Shown: positions 17,788-27,408, counted from the first letter of the stretch. The stretch is DNA of 64,000 nt from JALZUE01 sp051251725 (GCA_051251725.1 JBPOFN010000009.1:62001-126000), one strand, 5' to 3'. Numbers and translations: made by a program. Notes: generated by a model not told the origin, from the sequence alone.

Positions 17788-18582
17788 ATGTTAGCCAAAC
17801 GCATCATTCCTTGCCTTGACGTTCGTGAAGGCAAAGTCGTAAAAGGCGTAAAATTCCGTAATCATGAAATTATTGGCGATATTGTCCCGCTTGCTGAGCA
17901 ATACGCCTTAGCCGGTGCTGATGAATTAGTTTTTTATGATATTACTGCGAGCGCTGATGGCCGAGTGGTTGATAAAAGCTGGGTTACTCGTATCGCCCAA
18001 GTTATTGATATTCCTTTTTGCGTCGCCGGTGGTATTAAAACCGAAGAAGACGCAAAACAAATTTTAAAAATGGGCGCTGACAAAATCAGTATCAACTCCC
18101 CTGCTTTAATGGATCCAACCCTTATCTCTCGCCTTGCCGATCAATTTGGTCAGCAGTGTGTGGTGGTTGGTATTGATAGCTTTTTTAATGAAGAAACTGG
18201 CGAATATCAAGTTTATCAATTTACAGGTGATGAATCCCGCACTAAAAAAACCTCTTGGACTACTTTTGAGTGGATCAAAAAAGTTCAAGAATTAGGTGCC
18301 GGTGAAATAGTATTAAATTGTATGAACCAAGATGGCGTGCGACAAGGTTACGACCTCAAGCAATTAATACAAGCGCGCGCTGTTTGTAATGTCCCGTTAA
18401 TCGCTTCTGGCGGCGCCGGTGAAATTAGTCATTTTAGTGATGTCTTTAAACAAGCGGATGTTGATGGCGCCCTAGCCGCTAGTGTCTTCCATAAAGGTAT
18501 TATTCCAATTAACACCTTAAAAGCATCGTTAAAAAACAATCAAATTGAAATCCGCCTTTGTAAGGAAGAATCATGCAAGTAA
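17788..18582 (+). CDS. hisF: Imidazole glycerol phosphate synthase, cyclase subunit
   Basis: TIM-barrel cyclase that uses ammonia channelled from HisH to make imidazole glycerol phosphate and AICAR. The catalytic aspartates are visible in IIPCLDVREGKVVKG (D11) and VVGIDSFF (near D130); phosphate loops read VAGGIKTEEDA and ASGGAGEISH. At 264 residues it is a few residues longer than E. coli HisF owing to the C-terminal tail. A GAGG ribosome site precedes the ATG. It overlaps hisI by 10 bp. It is separated from hisA by the inserted GTPase cassette. Confidence 0.97.
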   Translation: MLAKRIIPCLDVREGKVVKGVKFRNHEIIGDIVPLAEQYALAGADELVFYDITASADGRVVDKSWVTRIAQVIDIPFCVAGGIKTEEDAKQILKMGADKISINSPALMDPTLISRLADQFGQQCVVVGIDSFFNEETGEYQVYQFTGDESRTKKTSWTTFEWIKKVQELGAGEIVLNCMNQDGVRQGYDLKQLIQARAVCNVPLIASGGAGEISHFSDVFKQADVDGALAASVFHKGIIPINTLKASLKNNQIEIRLCKEESCK

Positions 18583-19193
18583 CTTTAGATAACCTTGACT
18601 CATTAGCATGGGGAAAAATGGACAACCTCTTACCGGCGATCATTCAAGATGCGGCAACAGGTGCAGTATTAATGCAAGGTTTTATGAACCAAGAAGCGTT
18701 AACCGCGACATTAACAACTGAAAAAGCAACTTTTTTCAGCCGCTCAAAACAGCGGTTATGGATGAAAGGCGAAAGCTCAAATAACACCCTAGACGTTAAG
18801 CAAGTATTAGCCGATTGCGATAAAGACTGTTTGTTAATCGCGGCACAGCCAAATGGACCAACGTGTCATTTGAACACCACCTCATGTTTTCCTGAAGAGC
18901 AATTAAGTCAGCAAAACTTTTTAAGTTATTTAGAACGTTTTGTTGAAAAGCGTTCGAAAGATCCGATTGAAGAAAGCTACACCGCACATTTACTTTCACG
19001 TGGCACCAATAAAGTTGCGCAAAAAGTGGGGGAAGAAGGGGTTGAAGTGGTTATTGCTGCACTAGCAGAAACCAAAGAAGACTTTCTAGGTGAATGTGCT
19101 GATTTGTTTTATCACACGCTAGTGTTATTAAAAGATCAAAACATTGCCCTTTCTGAAGTGATGGCAGTATTAGAAAAACGCCATAACAAATAA
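18573..19193 (+). CDS. hisI: Bifunctional phosphoribosyl-AMP cyclohydrolase / phosphoribosyl-ATP pyrophosphatase
   Basis: HisIE fusion of 206 residues for the second and third steps of histidine synthesis. The N-terminal cyclohydrolase domain (1 to about 115) has QGFMNQEAL, SRSKQRLWMKGESS, and metal-binding aspartate/cysteine motifs DCDKDCLL and GPTCHLNTTSCF. The C-terminal pyrophosphatase domain has SYTAHLLSRG, KVGEEGVEVVIAAL and ECADLFYH. It begins inside hisF (10-bp overlap) and ends 24 bp before a terminator. Confidence 0.96.
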   Translation: MQVTLDNLDSLAWGKMDNLLPAIIQDAATGAVLMQGFMNQEALTATLTTEKATFFSRSKQRLWMKGESSNNTLDVKQVLADCDKDCLLIAAQPNGPTCHLNTTSCFPEEQLSQQNFLSYLERFVEKRSKDPIEESYTAHLLSRGTNKVAQKVGEEGVEVVIAALAETKEDFLGECADLFYHTLVLLKDQNIALSEVMAVLEKRHNK

Positions 19194-19216
19194 TATCAGC
19201 TTGTCTCAAGCCATTG

Positions 19217-19249
19217 AAAAATCAGTAGGTGAAAACTTGCTGATTTTTT
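19217..19249 (+). terminator. Terminator after hisI
   Basis: AAAATCAG and CTGATTTT form the base of a hairpin whose upper part is imperfect, followed by seven T residues. Correctly placed just past hisI. Confidence 0.7.
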
Positions 19250-19426
19250 TATTTTCATCGCTCATAAAATTAACTCATTGATTTTAATTAGCTTTAAAAA
19301 TTAATAGGTTAATTCCTCATTTTTATAATCGAGTTATGGCTTAATTATCTTGTAAAAAAATTGGTTAACCTTATAATGCAGCTCGCTCTTGAGTAATAAC
19401 TCTACTTTAACGCTAAGGAAAAGCAA

Positions 19427-19726
19427 ATGTTTACTGCACGGTCAATTAACAAATACCTGACTAAATTATTACCGCTTTTAGCTAAACGGTATGGTAAACA
19501 TGCACACTATTCTGCTAGTCATGTTAGAGCTACGGTATATCAATGTGATTTTAAAACGCAATATTTACCGCTTGGTTATGTCTTAGCATTAAATGAAAAA
19601 GAGCTATCAAAAGTATTTACTAAAGACTACCCAGAGCAAAGCGTCTGTGATTATAAAAAAGAAATACTGGATAAATTAGTTACCCGTAAAGTAAAAAATA
19701 TCAACTACAGCTTATTTGAGTCTTAA
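19427..19726 (+). CDS. Small conserved hypothetical protein (DUF6559-like)
   Basis: A 99-residue basic protein beginning MFTARSINKYLTKLLPLLAK, with a conserved-looking middle (HVRATVYQCDF, LPLGYVLAL). No membrane segment or signal. The pattern recalls the small DUF6559 family of marine gammaproteobacteria, an assignment from memory that needs a profile search. It has an AAGGAAAAGCAA ribosome site before the ATG and stands alone between the hisI terminator and the elaA-like gene. Function unknown. Confidence 0.65.
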   Translation: MFTARSINKYLTKLLPLLAKRYGKHAHYSASHVRATVYQCDFKTQYLPLGYVLALNEKELSKVFTKDYPEQSVCDYKKEILDKLVTRKVKNINYSLFES

Positions 19727-19927
19727 GCTAGCCGCTAAAAATCAGTACTGACTTCGCCAATATAACAAAATCAAGCTCACCGCTCGTTAAATTTAATGAT
19801 GATAATTTAATCGTGATAAATTCATGTAATAACTTAATGGTCATGATTTAAACCCGCAATACTTGCTAAAGTTAAGATTACTGTCATGCTTCAATGACAC
19901 TCTCCATACTTTTAAAAATCCTCTAAC

Positions 19928-20407
19928 ATGAACTGGCAAATAAAAAAATTCTCTGAATTCACCAATAACGAACTGTACGATATTATCAAATTGCGTATTG
20001 ATGTATTTGTCGTTGAACAGCGCTGTTATTATCCGGAATTAGACAATTTAGATAAATCACCAGAAACCTTACATCTGTTCTGTTATCAGCATAATCACCT
20101 TGCCGCCTATTTAAGAATTTTACCTAAGCATACAAGTTATATTGAGCATATTAGTATTGGCCGAGTAGTCATCGCTAAAAACGCTAGAGGCGCTGGCTTA
20201 GGCCATAAACTTATCGAGCAAGCATTAGCTTTGTGTGGCGAGCACTTTCCGGCGCAGAGTATTAAAATATCAGCCCAAGCGCATTTAGAAAGTTTTTATC
20301 AAATACATGGTTTTGAGCGTGTTACCGATGTTTATTTAGAAGATAATATCCCACATATCGGCATGATTAACTCAAACTATAATAGCTACCATAACATCAG
20401 CGAATAA
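19928..20407 (+). CDS. ElaA-like GNAT acetyltransferase
   Basis: A 159-residue GCN5-related N-acetyltransferase of the ElaA type. The N-terminus (WQIKKFSEFTNNELYDIIKLR) and VFVVEQRCYYPELDNLD are characteristic. The acetyl-CoA binding motif A reads ISIGRVVIAKNARGAGLGHKLI, with RGAGLG as the pyrophosphate loop. Substrate unknown. It is a single gene, with 201 bp upstream and 265 bp downstream without coding sequence. Confidence 0.88.
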   Translation: MNWQIKKFSEFTNNELYDIIKLRIDVFVVEQRCYYPELDNLDKSPETLHLFCYQHNHLAAYLRILPKHTSYIEHISIGRVVIAKNARGAGLGHKLIEQALALCGEHFPAQSIKISAQAHLESFYQIHGFERVTDVYLEDNIPHIGMINSNYNSYHNISE

Positions 20408-20534
20408 GCTGAACACTGTTTTTTTGTTTTATAAACTTTGTAAACAGCTGAATATATTAAAATAATTATTGAACCTTACGGTTAACATCCTCTCTATTAA
20501 TTGTGCTTCCTTTACTAGTATTAACTATCATTCA

Positions 20535-20550
20535 TTAAGATTACCTTAAG
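20535..20550 (+). promoter_or_regulatory. Direct-repeat operator (TTAAG-N6-TTAAG) upstream of efflux operon
   Basis: TTAAG at 20535-20539 is repeated at 20546-20550, an 11-bp period. This matches the PmrA/QseB type of binding site of OmpR-family response regulators (CTTAAG-N5-CTTAAG style). A TATTAA hexamer about 10 nt downstream could be the -10. It lies 122 bp before the efflux operon. Recognition is by pattern only. Confidence 0.45.
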
Positions 20551-20672
20551 CAAAATAAATTATTAAAAATAATTATATTTAACTGCAACTTAATACGTAT
20601 TAATCTCGTTAAGGTAATGTATATCACTTAAAAATTAATGCTTTTTTTCGACGACAGACTAACAGGTAGAAA

Positions 20673-22076
20673 ATGTTACATCATAAATGGCTTTATTTTA
20701 GTAAAATCAGCTTACTGATTTTACTCGCTAGTGGCTGTGCGCAGCAGTCGGCTATTGAAATAGAAAAATCAACGTTAGCGGTTCCTGATACTTTTTTTGA
20801 AAACTCAAATAAAACGTCGTTAACAACTGATCCGCTTTGGTTACAAAGCATCTTACCAGCGAACCTTGAGCAGTTTATCAAGGTCGCGGTTAATGAAAAT
20901 CATCAACTAAAGCAGCAACACTTAGCGCTGCAAGCCATTGAGCAAGCGGCAATTGCTGCCGGCGCTTCACTTTGGCCGTCTTTAAATATTAATTTATCGA
21001 GTAACAGGCGTAAAAATACCGAGCCGGTTAATTATCAAACCAATAATGACTTATCCTTATCGCTGCGCTATGAGTTAGATATTTGGGGCAAGCTGCAAGC
21101 TTTTGATCAACAAATAAACCTACAATTTGCCAGCCAACAAACCCAATACGAACTTAATAAACAGCAATTAATTATTGAGGTGATTTTAGCTTGGTACCAA
21201 GTTATCGAAAGCAAACAACAGCTTGCCTTAAGCCAAAAACAATTAATTAATACCGAGCAAAACCTCAATATTATTAGCTCAGGTTATCAATCAGGACTTA
21301 ATTCAGCGTTAGATCTTTATTTAGCAAAAGCTCAACTCGCCGGTGAAAAAAATCGCTTATTCACGCAACAGTCAGCGGCTGTCGCCACCATTAGGAAATT
21401 AGAATCGTTATTAGGAAAATATCCAAGTGGACAATTGTTAGTAACTGAAAACACGCTACCATTAGTCACCAGCGAAATAACCGCTAGCTTAACCTCTGAA
21501 GTTATCAGTCAGAATTTATCGCTGCAGTCGAGTTGGTTGTCGCTATTGGCAAAAGATGCGGGCTTAGCTTATGCCCACAAACAACGCTTTCCTTCCCTAT
21601 CGTTCACTGCCAGCATTGCTACCAATAGTGATGATATCGAAGGTTTAGTGTCACAAAGTTTGGGTTGGTCAATACTCGGTAATTTAACACAACCGCTGTT
21701 TGATGCCGGACGTTTAGCCGCAAATCAAGAACAAGCAAGACTTGAAACCAAACAAGCAGAACAAAGCTATTTATCTTTATTAAATACAGTTTTTGCTTCC
21801 GTTGAAAATAAATTGCTGCAAGCAAAAAATTTACAACTGAGTGTCGCCGCCAATCAACAAGCTCAACAAAATGCCCAATACGCAAATGAATTAGCTTTCG
21901 ATGAATACCTCAAAGGCTTGGTCTCTTACACCACAGTGCTTGATGCTCAAACTAGAGCTTTCACCACCACCAGTACCTTATTGCAGTCTAAATATCAGTT
22001 AATCGAAAATCAGCTCCAACTGTTTTTAGCGTTAGGTGGAAATTTCAATTCAATTTTAGTTAGTGGAAGTCACTAG
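20673..22076 (+). CDS. TolC/NodT-family outer-membrane efflux lipoprotein
   Basis: Outer-membrane channel of an RND pump, 467 residues. A lipoprotein signal ends in the lipobox LLASGC with Cys22, as in OprM/NodT-type channels. Two repeated outer-membrane efflux regions follow (about 65-265 and 275-460), with RYELDIWGKLQAFDQQ in the first and TQPLFDAGRLAANQEQA in the second, typical sequence marks of this family. It is the first gene of an operon with the adaptor (3 bp after) and the pump. Substrate unknown. Confidence 0.93.
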   Translation: MLHHKWLYFSKISLLILLASGCAQQSAIEIEKSTLAVPDTFFENSNKTSLTTDPLWLQSILPANLEQFIKVAVNENHQLKQQHLALQAIEQAAIAAGASLWPSLNINLSSNRRKNTEPVNYQTNNDLSLSLRYELDIWGKLQAFDQQINLQFASQQTQYELNKQQLIIEVILAWYQVIESKQQLALSQKQLINTEQNLNIISSGYQSGLNSALDLYLAKAQLAGEKNRLFTQQSAAVATIRKLESLLGKYPSGQLLVTENTLPLVTSEITASLTSEVISQNLSLQSSWLSLLAKDAGLAYAHKQRFPSLSFTASIATNSDDIEGLVSQSLGWSILGNLTQPLFDAGRLAANQEQARLETKQAEQSYLSLLNTVFASVENKLLQAKNLQLSVAANQQAQQNAQYANELAFDEYLKGLVSYTTVLDAQTRAFTTTSTLLQSKYQLIENQLQLFLALGGNFNSILVSGSH

Positions 22077-22078
22077 AT

Positions 22079-23470
22079 ATGTTATTAAATTCAAAAATGA
22101 AAAAAATATTATTACCTGTAGGTATACTTGCGCTGTCATTAATTAGCGCTAAATTGATTCTTGATAATCCGCCCGAAGCCAACAGAAAAAGACCGTCCTC
22201 AAAACCGCAAATGTCAGTGGAAGCTATATCCTTAACACCACAAACGTACCAAGTACAATTAGATAGCTATGGTACCGTTAGGCCTAGAATTCAAAGCTTA
22301 TTAATCTCACAAGCATCAGGACAAATTAATTACCTCAGTGAAAATTTTCGTGAAGGGGGATTTTTCGAGCAAGGTGAAGTATTACTCAGATTAGATAACC
22401 GCGACCAACAAGCGAATGTACAAATTGCACAAGCGAATCTGTTAGATGCCAATCGAAATTTAGCTGAAGAGCAAGCCCGTGCTGAACAAGCAATGATTAA
22501 CTGGCAGCGTCTAGGTAACACCCAACAGCCAAACGATTTAGTATTAAGAAAGCCGCAACTAGACGCTGCACAAGCTAAACGTTTATCAGCACAAGCACAA
22601 CTCACCAAAGAGCAACTAAACTTAGAGCGAACTGAAATTATCGCGCCATACACAGGCAGAGTCTTACAGCAACATGTTGATTTAGGGCAAGTGATCTCAA
22701 ATAACAACCAACTGGCAGTTATTTTTTCAAGTGACAGTGTTGAAGTACGCTTACCGATTAAAAATCAAGATTTGAGCTTAATTGATTTACCGCAAGATAA
22801 TCAAAAACCAGCCAACAGTAATACTCATATCAACCGGACATTCGAACATTCAGTCGCATTATTTTCATCACTAAGTCAGCAGCAATGGCAAGGTAGGCTT
22901 ATTCGCACAGAAGCGGCAATCAACGAAAGTTCACAACAATTATATGTGGTGGCCAAAATCGAAAACCCTTATCAAATTCGCCCTAGCTCAAATAACAGCA
23001 TTAAAATAGGCCAATATGTCAGTGCCCAAATTGCTGGTAAAAAGCTAAAAAATGTCATAGTGATCCCAACAAAATCTATTTATCAAGGCAGCTATGTTTA
23101 TATTGTAGAAAATGGGTTGCTGCTGCGAAAAGACATCGAATTGTTATGGAAAAATACGCAAGAAGCCGTGGTTAAAACCGGGTTAAGCGCTGGCCAGCAG
23201 TTAGTAATAACAGCGTTAGGACAAGTAAGTTCAGGTACTCCAGTTGTTATTGCTGATCCCGATAACCAGAATCAGCGCCAAAGCCAAAGAAAAGTAAAAC
23301 CTGCTGCAGCAGAATTATCACCAGCACAGCCAAATAAAATGTCACAGCGACTCAAAAATATACCCGCCGAAGTTCGCCAGAAATTAACAAAAGAAGCAGA
23401 AGAGCGAGGCATAAGCCTTGAACAATTAATGCAAGAAAAACGTAAAAATAAACAAGGGGATCGCTCATGA
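22079..23470 (+). CDS. RND efflux periplasmic adaptor (HlyD/AcrA family)
   Basis: Membrane-fusion protein of 463 residues. An N-terminal hydrophobic anchor (about 8-28) is followed by the lipoyl half (LLISQASGQINYLSENFREG), a helical hairpin (about 115-180, rich in Ala, Gln, Glu), the second lipoyl half (IIAPYTGRVLQQHVDLGQVI), and beta-barrel domains. The C-terminal tail after about 400 is unusually long and charged, with a predicted helix (AEVRQKLTKEAEERGISLEQ). It overlaps the pump gene by 4 bp (ATGA). Confidence 0.93.
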   Translation: MLLNSKMKKILLPVGILALSLISAKLILDNPPEANRKRPSSKPQMSVEAISLTPQTYQVQLDSYGTVRPRIQSLLISQASGQINYLSENFREGGFFEQGEVLLRLDNRDQQANVQIAQANLLDANRNLAEEQARAEQAMINWQRLGNTQQPNDLVLRKPQLDAAQAKRLSAQAQLTKEQLNLERTEIIAPYTGRVLQQHVDLGQVISNNNQLAVIFSSDSVEVRLPIKNQDLSLIDLPQDNQKPANSNTHINRTFEHSVALFSSLSQQQWQGRLIRTEAAINESSQQLYVVAKIENPYQIRPSSNNSIKIGQYVSAQIAGKKLKNVIVIPTKSIYQGSYVYIVENGLLLRKDIELLWKNTQEAVVKTGLSAGQQLVITALGQVSSGTPVVIADPDNQNQRQSQRKVKPAAAELSPAQPNKMSQRLKNIPAEVRQKLTKEAEERGISLEQLMQEKRKNKQGDRS

Positions 23471-26400
23471 TCGCATGGTTTGCACGTAATCATGTTGCAG
23501 CTAACTTATTATTGATTACGATTGTACTAGCGGGATTATTCTCTTTATTTAACCGTATCCCATTAGAGATATTCCCATCGTTTGAATCGGAGCGTATAAC
23601 AGTACAAATTTCGTTGCGCGGCGCGTCCCCCGAAGACGTTGAGAAATCAATTACTATACGCGTTGAAGAAGCGGTACAAGACCTAGAAGGTGTTGAGCGC
23701 ATTAACAGTCGCTCTTCAGAAAATAACAGCTCGGTTACTATTGAAGTTGAAGACAATTATGATGCCAGAGAAATGCTCGCAGATATTAAAAGTCGAGTTG
23801 ACGCTATTAACACTTTTCCCAGCGATGCCGAAAAACCGATTATCTCGTTAGCACAAAGAAAACGTGAAGTTATTACGGTTGCTATTGCCAGTGCTTATGG
23901 TGAAAAAGAGCTGCGTGAATTCGCTGAGCAAATACGTGATGAGATGTTAAAAATACCAGACATCACCCAGCTCGAACTCAGTGGCGTGCGCAATTACGAA
24001 ATAGCAGTAGAAATATCGCAAGATAAATTACGCCAATACCAGTTGTCACTTGAAACAATATCCCGTGCTATCGCAAGTAGCTCATTAGATCTATCTGCCG
24101 GTAATTTAAAAAGTGCTGGCGGCGATATTTTATTAAGCTCTAAAGGCCAAGCTTATCAAAAAGATGAATTTGCAAAAATTGTCATTAAAAATAGCGCTGA
24201 TGGCAGCATTATTTTATTAGAAGATATAGCAACTATTACTGATGGCTTTGAAGAGTCACCCGTTCGAACCCGTTTTAATGGTAAAAAAGCCGCTTTTATT
24301 GAAGTCTATCGTATCGGTCAACAAAGTGCGATCACCGTTGCCGACCAAGTTAAATCTTATATTAGCGACAAACAACAAGACTTGCCTGTCGGTTATTCTT
24401 TAAGTTATTGGGATGATGATTCTCAGATCATTAAAAACAGGCTATCAACTTTAATCACCAGCGCCGTGCAAGGCAGTTTTTTAGTTTTATTATTACTGAC
24501 TTTATTTTTACGCCCTTCCATCGCTTTTTGGGTTTTTATTGGCATTCCGGTTTCGTTTATGGGCGCGTTAATTGTTATGCCATTTTTTGGCGTTACACTT
24601 AACATCATGAGTTTATTTGGTTTTATTCTAGTGCTTGGTATTGTCGTTGATGACGCTATTGTCACCGGCGAAAATATCTATACGCACATGAAAACTACAG
24701 CATCAGCCGAAGAAGCAGCAATCAATGGCACAAAAGAAGTCGCAACTCCTGTTACTTTTGGCATATTAACGACAGTGGTCGCCTTTTTACCTCTGGCCTA
24801 TATTGAAGGTGGTCGCGGCGCGCTGTTTAGCCAGTTACCTGTAGTTATAATTCCTGTGTTAATTTTTTCACTCATCGAATCGAAATTTGTCCTACCTGCA
24901 CATTTAAAATACATTAAATTACGCGGTGAAAAGAAGCCCAATAAGTTTCAGCGTTTTCAAGAGCGCTTTGCTGACGGCTTTGAGTATTCGGTGATAAAAT
25001 ACTATCAGCCGGTCTTGCAAAAAGCGTTGCGAAATAAAGCGACAACTTTGTGCTTATTTATTGCAATATTTATACTAATCGCCAGTTTAATCAGTTCAGG
25101 TTGGAGCCGCTTTGTCTATTTTCCTCGTATTCCAAGTGAAACAATCCGAGTAAGCTTAACCATGCCTAGCGGAACGCCATTTGAAGTAACTGACAACTTC
25201 GTCGAAAACATAGCGCAAACGGCTTATAGCTTACAAAAGAAACATGTCGAAGAAGACGGCTCACCGATCATAATGAATGTCTTAGCTGTCACAGGAGGAA
25301 GAGGCGGAGCCACACACCAAGGTTCTGTACGATTTGAAATTGTCGCACCGGAAAATAGAAAATCAGCGATCACCTCCAATCAACTGTTAAATGAATGGCG
25401 ACGAAATATCGGTATAATTCCGGGCGCAGAGTCTTTAAGTTATCGCGCGGAAATCGGCCGCTCATCGGATCCTATTGATATTCAGTTATCAGGCAACTCA
25501 TTAACGACTCTAGCCGCAATTGCTGAAAAAATTAAAGCTAGATTAAGAACTTATCCAGAAATTTTTGATATTTCTGATAGCTTATCTGATGGTAAACAAG
25601 AGCTACAAATAGAGCTAAACCAACAAGGTGAAGCGTTAGGTTTAACCCGAAATAATTTAATCAGCCAAGTAAAAAGCGCTTATTTTGGTTTACAAGTACA
25701 GCGTATTCAACGCGGCCGCGATGATGTTAGAGTAATGGTGCGCCTACCGCTGGCTGAGCGCAGCGCCTTATCTATTTTAGAGCATGTCCTGATTAAAACG
25801 CCAAATGGCGGTGAAGTGCCATTAGCTCATGTTACTAATCTCAAGTCTGGTAAAAGCCCTTCGGCAATAAATAGGATTGATCGTTATCGCATTTTAAGTG
25901 TTATTGCCGATGTTGATAAAGAAACGGCAAATATGACAGTGATCAACAGTGATATTGCTCAATATATTGATAACCTTATGACTCAATACCCTGGTGTTTC
26001 ATATAAAATGGAGGGTGAAGCAAAGGAGCAAAGAGAGTCGTTTGCATCGCTGGGTTGGGCATTAATCTTTGTGTTTTTTGCTATTTATTGTTTACTCGCC
26101 ATCCCTTTTAAGTCTTATTGGCAACCTATTGTGGTGATGAGCATTATTCCATTTGGCATATTAGGCGCCGTCTTAGGCCATACTATTATGGCAAGGGATC
26201 TTACTATTTTAAGTGTTTTAGGTATGTTAGCGTTGATTGGTGTAGTGGTAAACGACTCACTGGTTTTAGTCGATTATATTAATAAAAAACGTCAAGCGGG
26301 TTTTGCTTTATTAGATGCGGTTAGCACCGCCGGTGCTGCTCGCTTTCGCCCTGTGATGTTAACAAGTTTAACCACTTTTATCGGTTTAATGCCGTTATTA

Positions 26401-26595
26401 TTTGAACAGTCAACACAGGCACAATTTTTAATTCCAATGGCGATATCGCTAGGTTATGGCATCTTATTTGCGACCTTTATCACATTAATATTAGTGCCGG
26501 TAAATTATGTGATTTTAGAAAAAATCGCGGATATCTTTCGAGGTAAAAATGAAAATACGACCACCGAAAAACTAAATAACCTCAACTCTGTTTAA
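23467..26595 (+). CDS. RND efflux permease
   Basis: Inner-membrane proton-driven pump, 1042 residues, HAE1-like RND family. The first transmembrane helix is at the N-terminus, and the usual two periplasmic loops and two blocks of helices are present. The TM4 proton-relay pair is visible in LGIVVDDAIVTGENI; the region matching TM10 reads GVVVNDSLVLVDYI, where some AcrB-like pumps have a lysine. It is the last gene of the operon, and the nearest terminator is at 26705. Drug or metabolite specificity cannot be judged from sequence. Confidence 0.94.
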   Translation: MIAWFARNHVAANLLLITIVLAGLFSLFNRIPLEIFPSFESERITVQISLRGASPEDVEKSITIRVEEAVQDLEGVERINSRSSENNSSVTIEVEDNYDAREMLADIKSRVDAINTFPSDAEKPIISLAQRKREVITVAIASAYGEKELREFAEQIRDEMLKIPDITQLELSGVRNYEIAVEISQDKLRQYQLSLETISRAIASSSLDLSAGNLKSAGGDILLSSKGQAYQKDEFAKIVIKNSADGSIILLEDIATITDGFEESPVRTRFNGKKAAFIEVYRIGQQSAITVADQVKSYISDKQQDLPVGYSLSYWDDDSQIIKNRLSTLITSAVQGSFLVLLLLTLFLRPSIAFWVFIGIPVSFMGALIVMPFFGVTLNIMSLFGFILVLGIVVDDAIVTGENIYTHMKTTASAEEAAINGTKEVATPVTFGILTTVVAFLPLAYIEGGRGALFSQLPVVIIPVLIFSLIESKFVLPAHLKYIKLRGEKKPNKFQRFQERFADGFEYSVIKYYQPVLQKALRNKATTLCLFIAIFILIASLISSGWSRFVYFPRIPSETIRVSLTMPSGTPFEVTDNFVENIAQTAYSLQKKHVEEDGSPIIMNVLAVTGGRGGATHQGSVRFEIVAPENRKSAITSNQLLNEWRRNIGIIPGAESLSYRAEIGRSSDPIDIQLSGNSLTTLAAIAEKIKARLRTYPEIFDISDSLSDGKQELQIELNQQGEALGLTRNNLISQVKSAYFGLQVQRIQRGRDDVRVMVRLPLAERSALSILEHVLIKTPNGGEVPLAHVTNLKSGKSPSAINRIDRYRILSVIADVDKETANMTVINSDIAQYIDNLMTQYPGVSYKMEGEAKEQRESFASLGWALIFVFFAIYCLLAIPFKSYWQPIVVMSIIPFGILGAVLGHTIMARDLTILSVLGMLALIGVVVNDSLVLVDYINKKRQAGFALLDAVSTAGAARFRPVMLTSLTTFIGLMPLLFEQSTQAQFLIPMAISLGYGILFATFITLILVPVNYVILEKIADIFRGKNENTTTEKLNNLNSV

Positions 26596-26704
26596 CGGGT
26601 TATCGGAAGCTAAAACAACGCAGATAGCTTTATTGAGCAAAAGCTAATGAAGATTATTGTTAGCACATGCATGACTTATTAATACTTCACTAAATTTTAT
26701 CCAT

Positions 26705-26731
26705 AAAAAAACCAGTCATAAGACTGGTTTT
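26705..26731. terminator. Bidirectional terminator between the RND operon and adk
   Basis: AAAAAACCAGTC and GACTGGTTTTT form a perfect stem around a four-nucleotide loop (ATAA). It serves the converging RND operon and adk. Confidence 0.9.
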
Positions 26732-26763
26732 TATTTGCTGATTATTTTAACTAAGGTTTACGC

Positions 26764-27408
26764 TTAGCTTAATTTTTCAGAAAGTAGCGCACTTACTGTA
26801 TCAACCGCTTGTGTGCCATCAATAGTAAGATATTGACAGTTACCTTGGTCTGCTTCTTTTTGATAATAAGCAACAAGTGGTTTAGTTTGATCGTGATAAA
26901 TACCTAAACGCTTACGAACTGTTGCTTCTTCATCATCTGGACGAATTGATAAATCATCACCGGTAACATCATCTTTACCTTCCACTTTAGGTGGATTGTA
27001 AACTAAATGATAAACACGGCCAGAGCCTGAATGAACACGACGCCCGCCCATACGTTCAACGATCACTTCATCAGGAACGTCAAATTCAATTACATTATCA
27101 ACAACAATACCTGTTGCTTTCATCGCATCAGCTTGTGGAATAGTGCGAGGAAAACCGTCTAATAAAAAGCCTTTAGCACAATCATCTTCTGCTACACGCT
27201 CTTTCACTAAACCAATAATTAATTCGTCAGATACTAATTGTCCGGCATCCATGACTTCTTTAGCTTGCTTACCAAGATCAGTACCTGCTTTGATAGCAGC
27301 ACGTAACATATCGCCAGTAGAAATTTGCGGAATGCCAAATTTCGACATTAAAAATTGTGCCTGAGTACCTTTACCAGCACCTGGAGCACCTAATAAAATA
27401 ATGCGCAT
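26764..27408 (-). CDS. adk: Adenylate kinase
   Basis: Interconverts ATP+AMP and 2 ADP. The 214-residue protein matches E. coli Adk in length. The P-loop is LGAPGAGKGTQAQF (residues 5-18), the AMP-binding region is STGDMLRAAIK, FLLDGFPRT is the strand-helix motif, and the LID domain (RRVHSGSGRVYHLVYNPP) lacks zinc cysteines, as in other gammaproteobacteria. It is downstream of htpG on the same strand but separated by a terminator, so it has its own promoter in the 27409-27603 gap. Confidence 0.97.
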   Translation of the reverse strand: MRIILLGAPGAGKGTQAQFLMSKFGIPQISTGDMLRAAIKAGTDLGKQAKEVMDAGQLVSDELIIGLVKERVAEDDCAKGFLLDGFPRTIPQADAMKATGIVVDNVIEFDVPDEVIVERMGGRRVHSGSGRVYHLVYNPPKVEGKDDVTGDDLSIRPDDEEATVRKRLGIYHDQTKPLVAYYQKEADQGNCQYLTIDGTQAVDTVSALLSEKLS

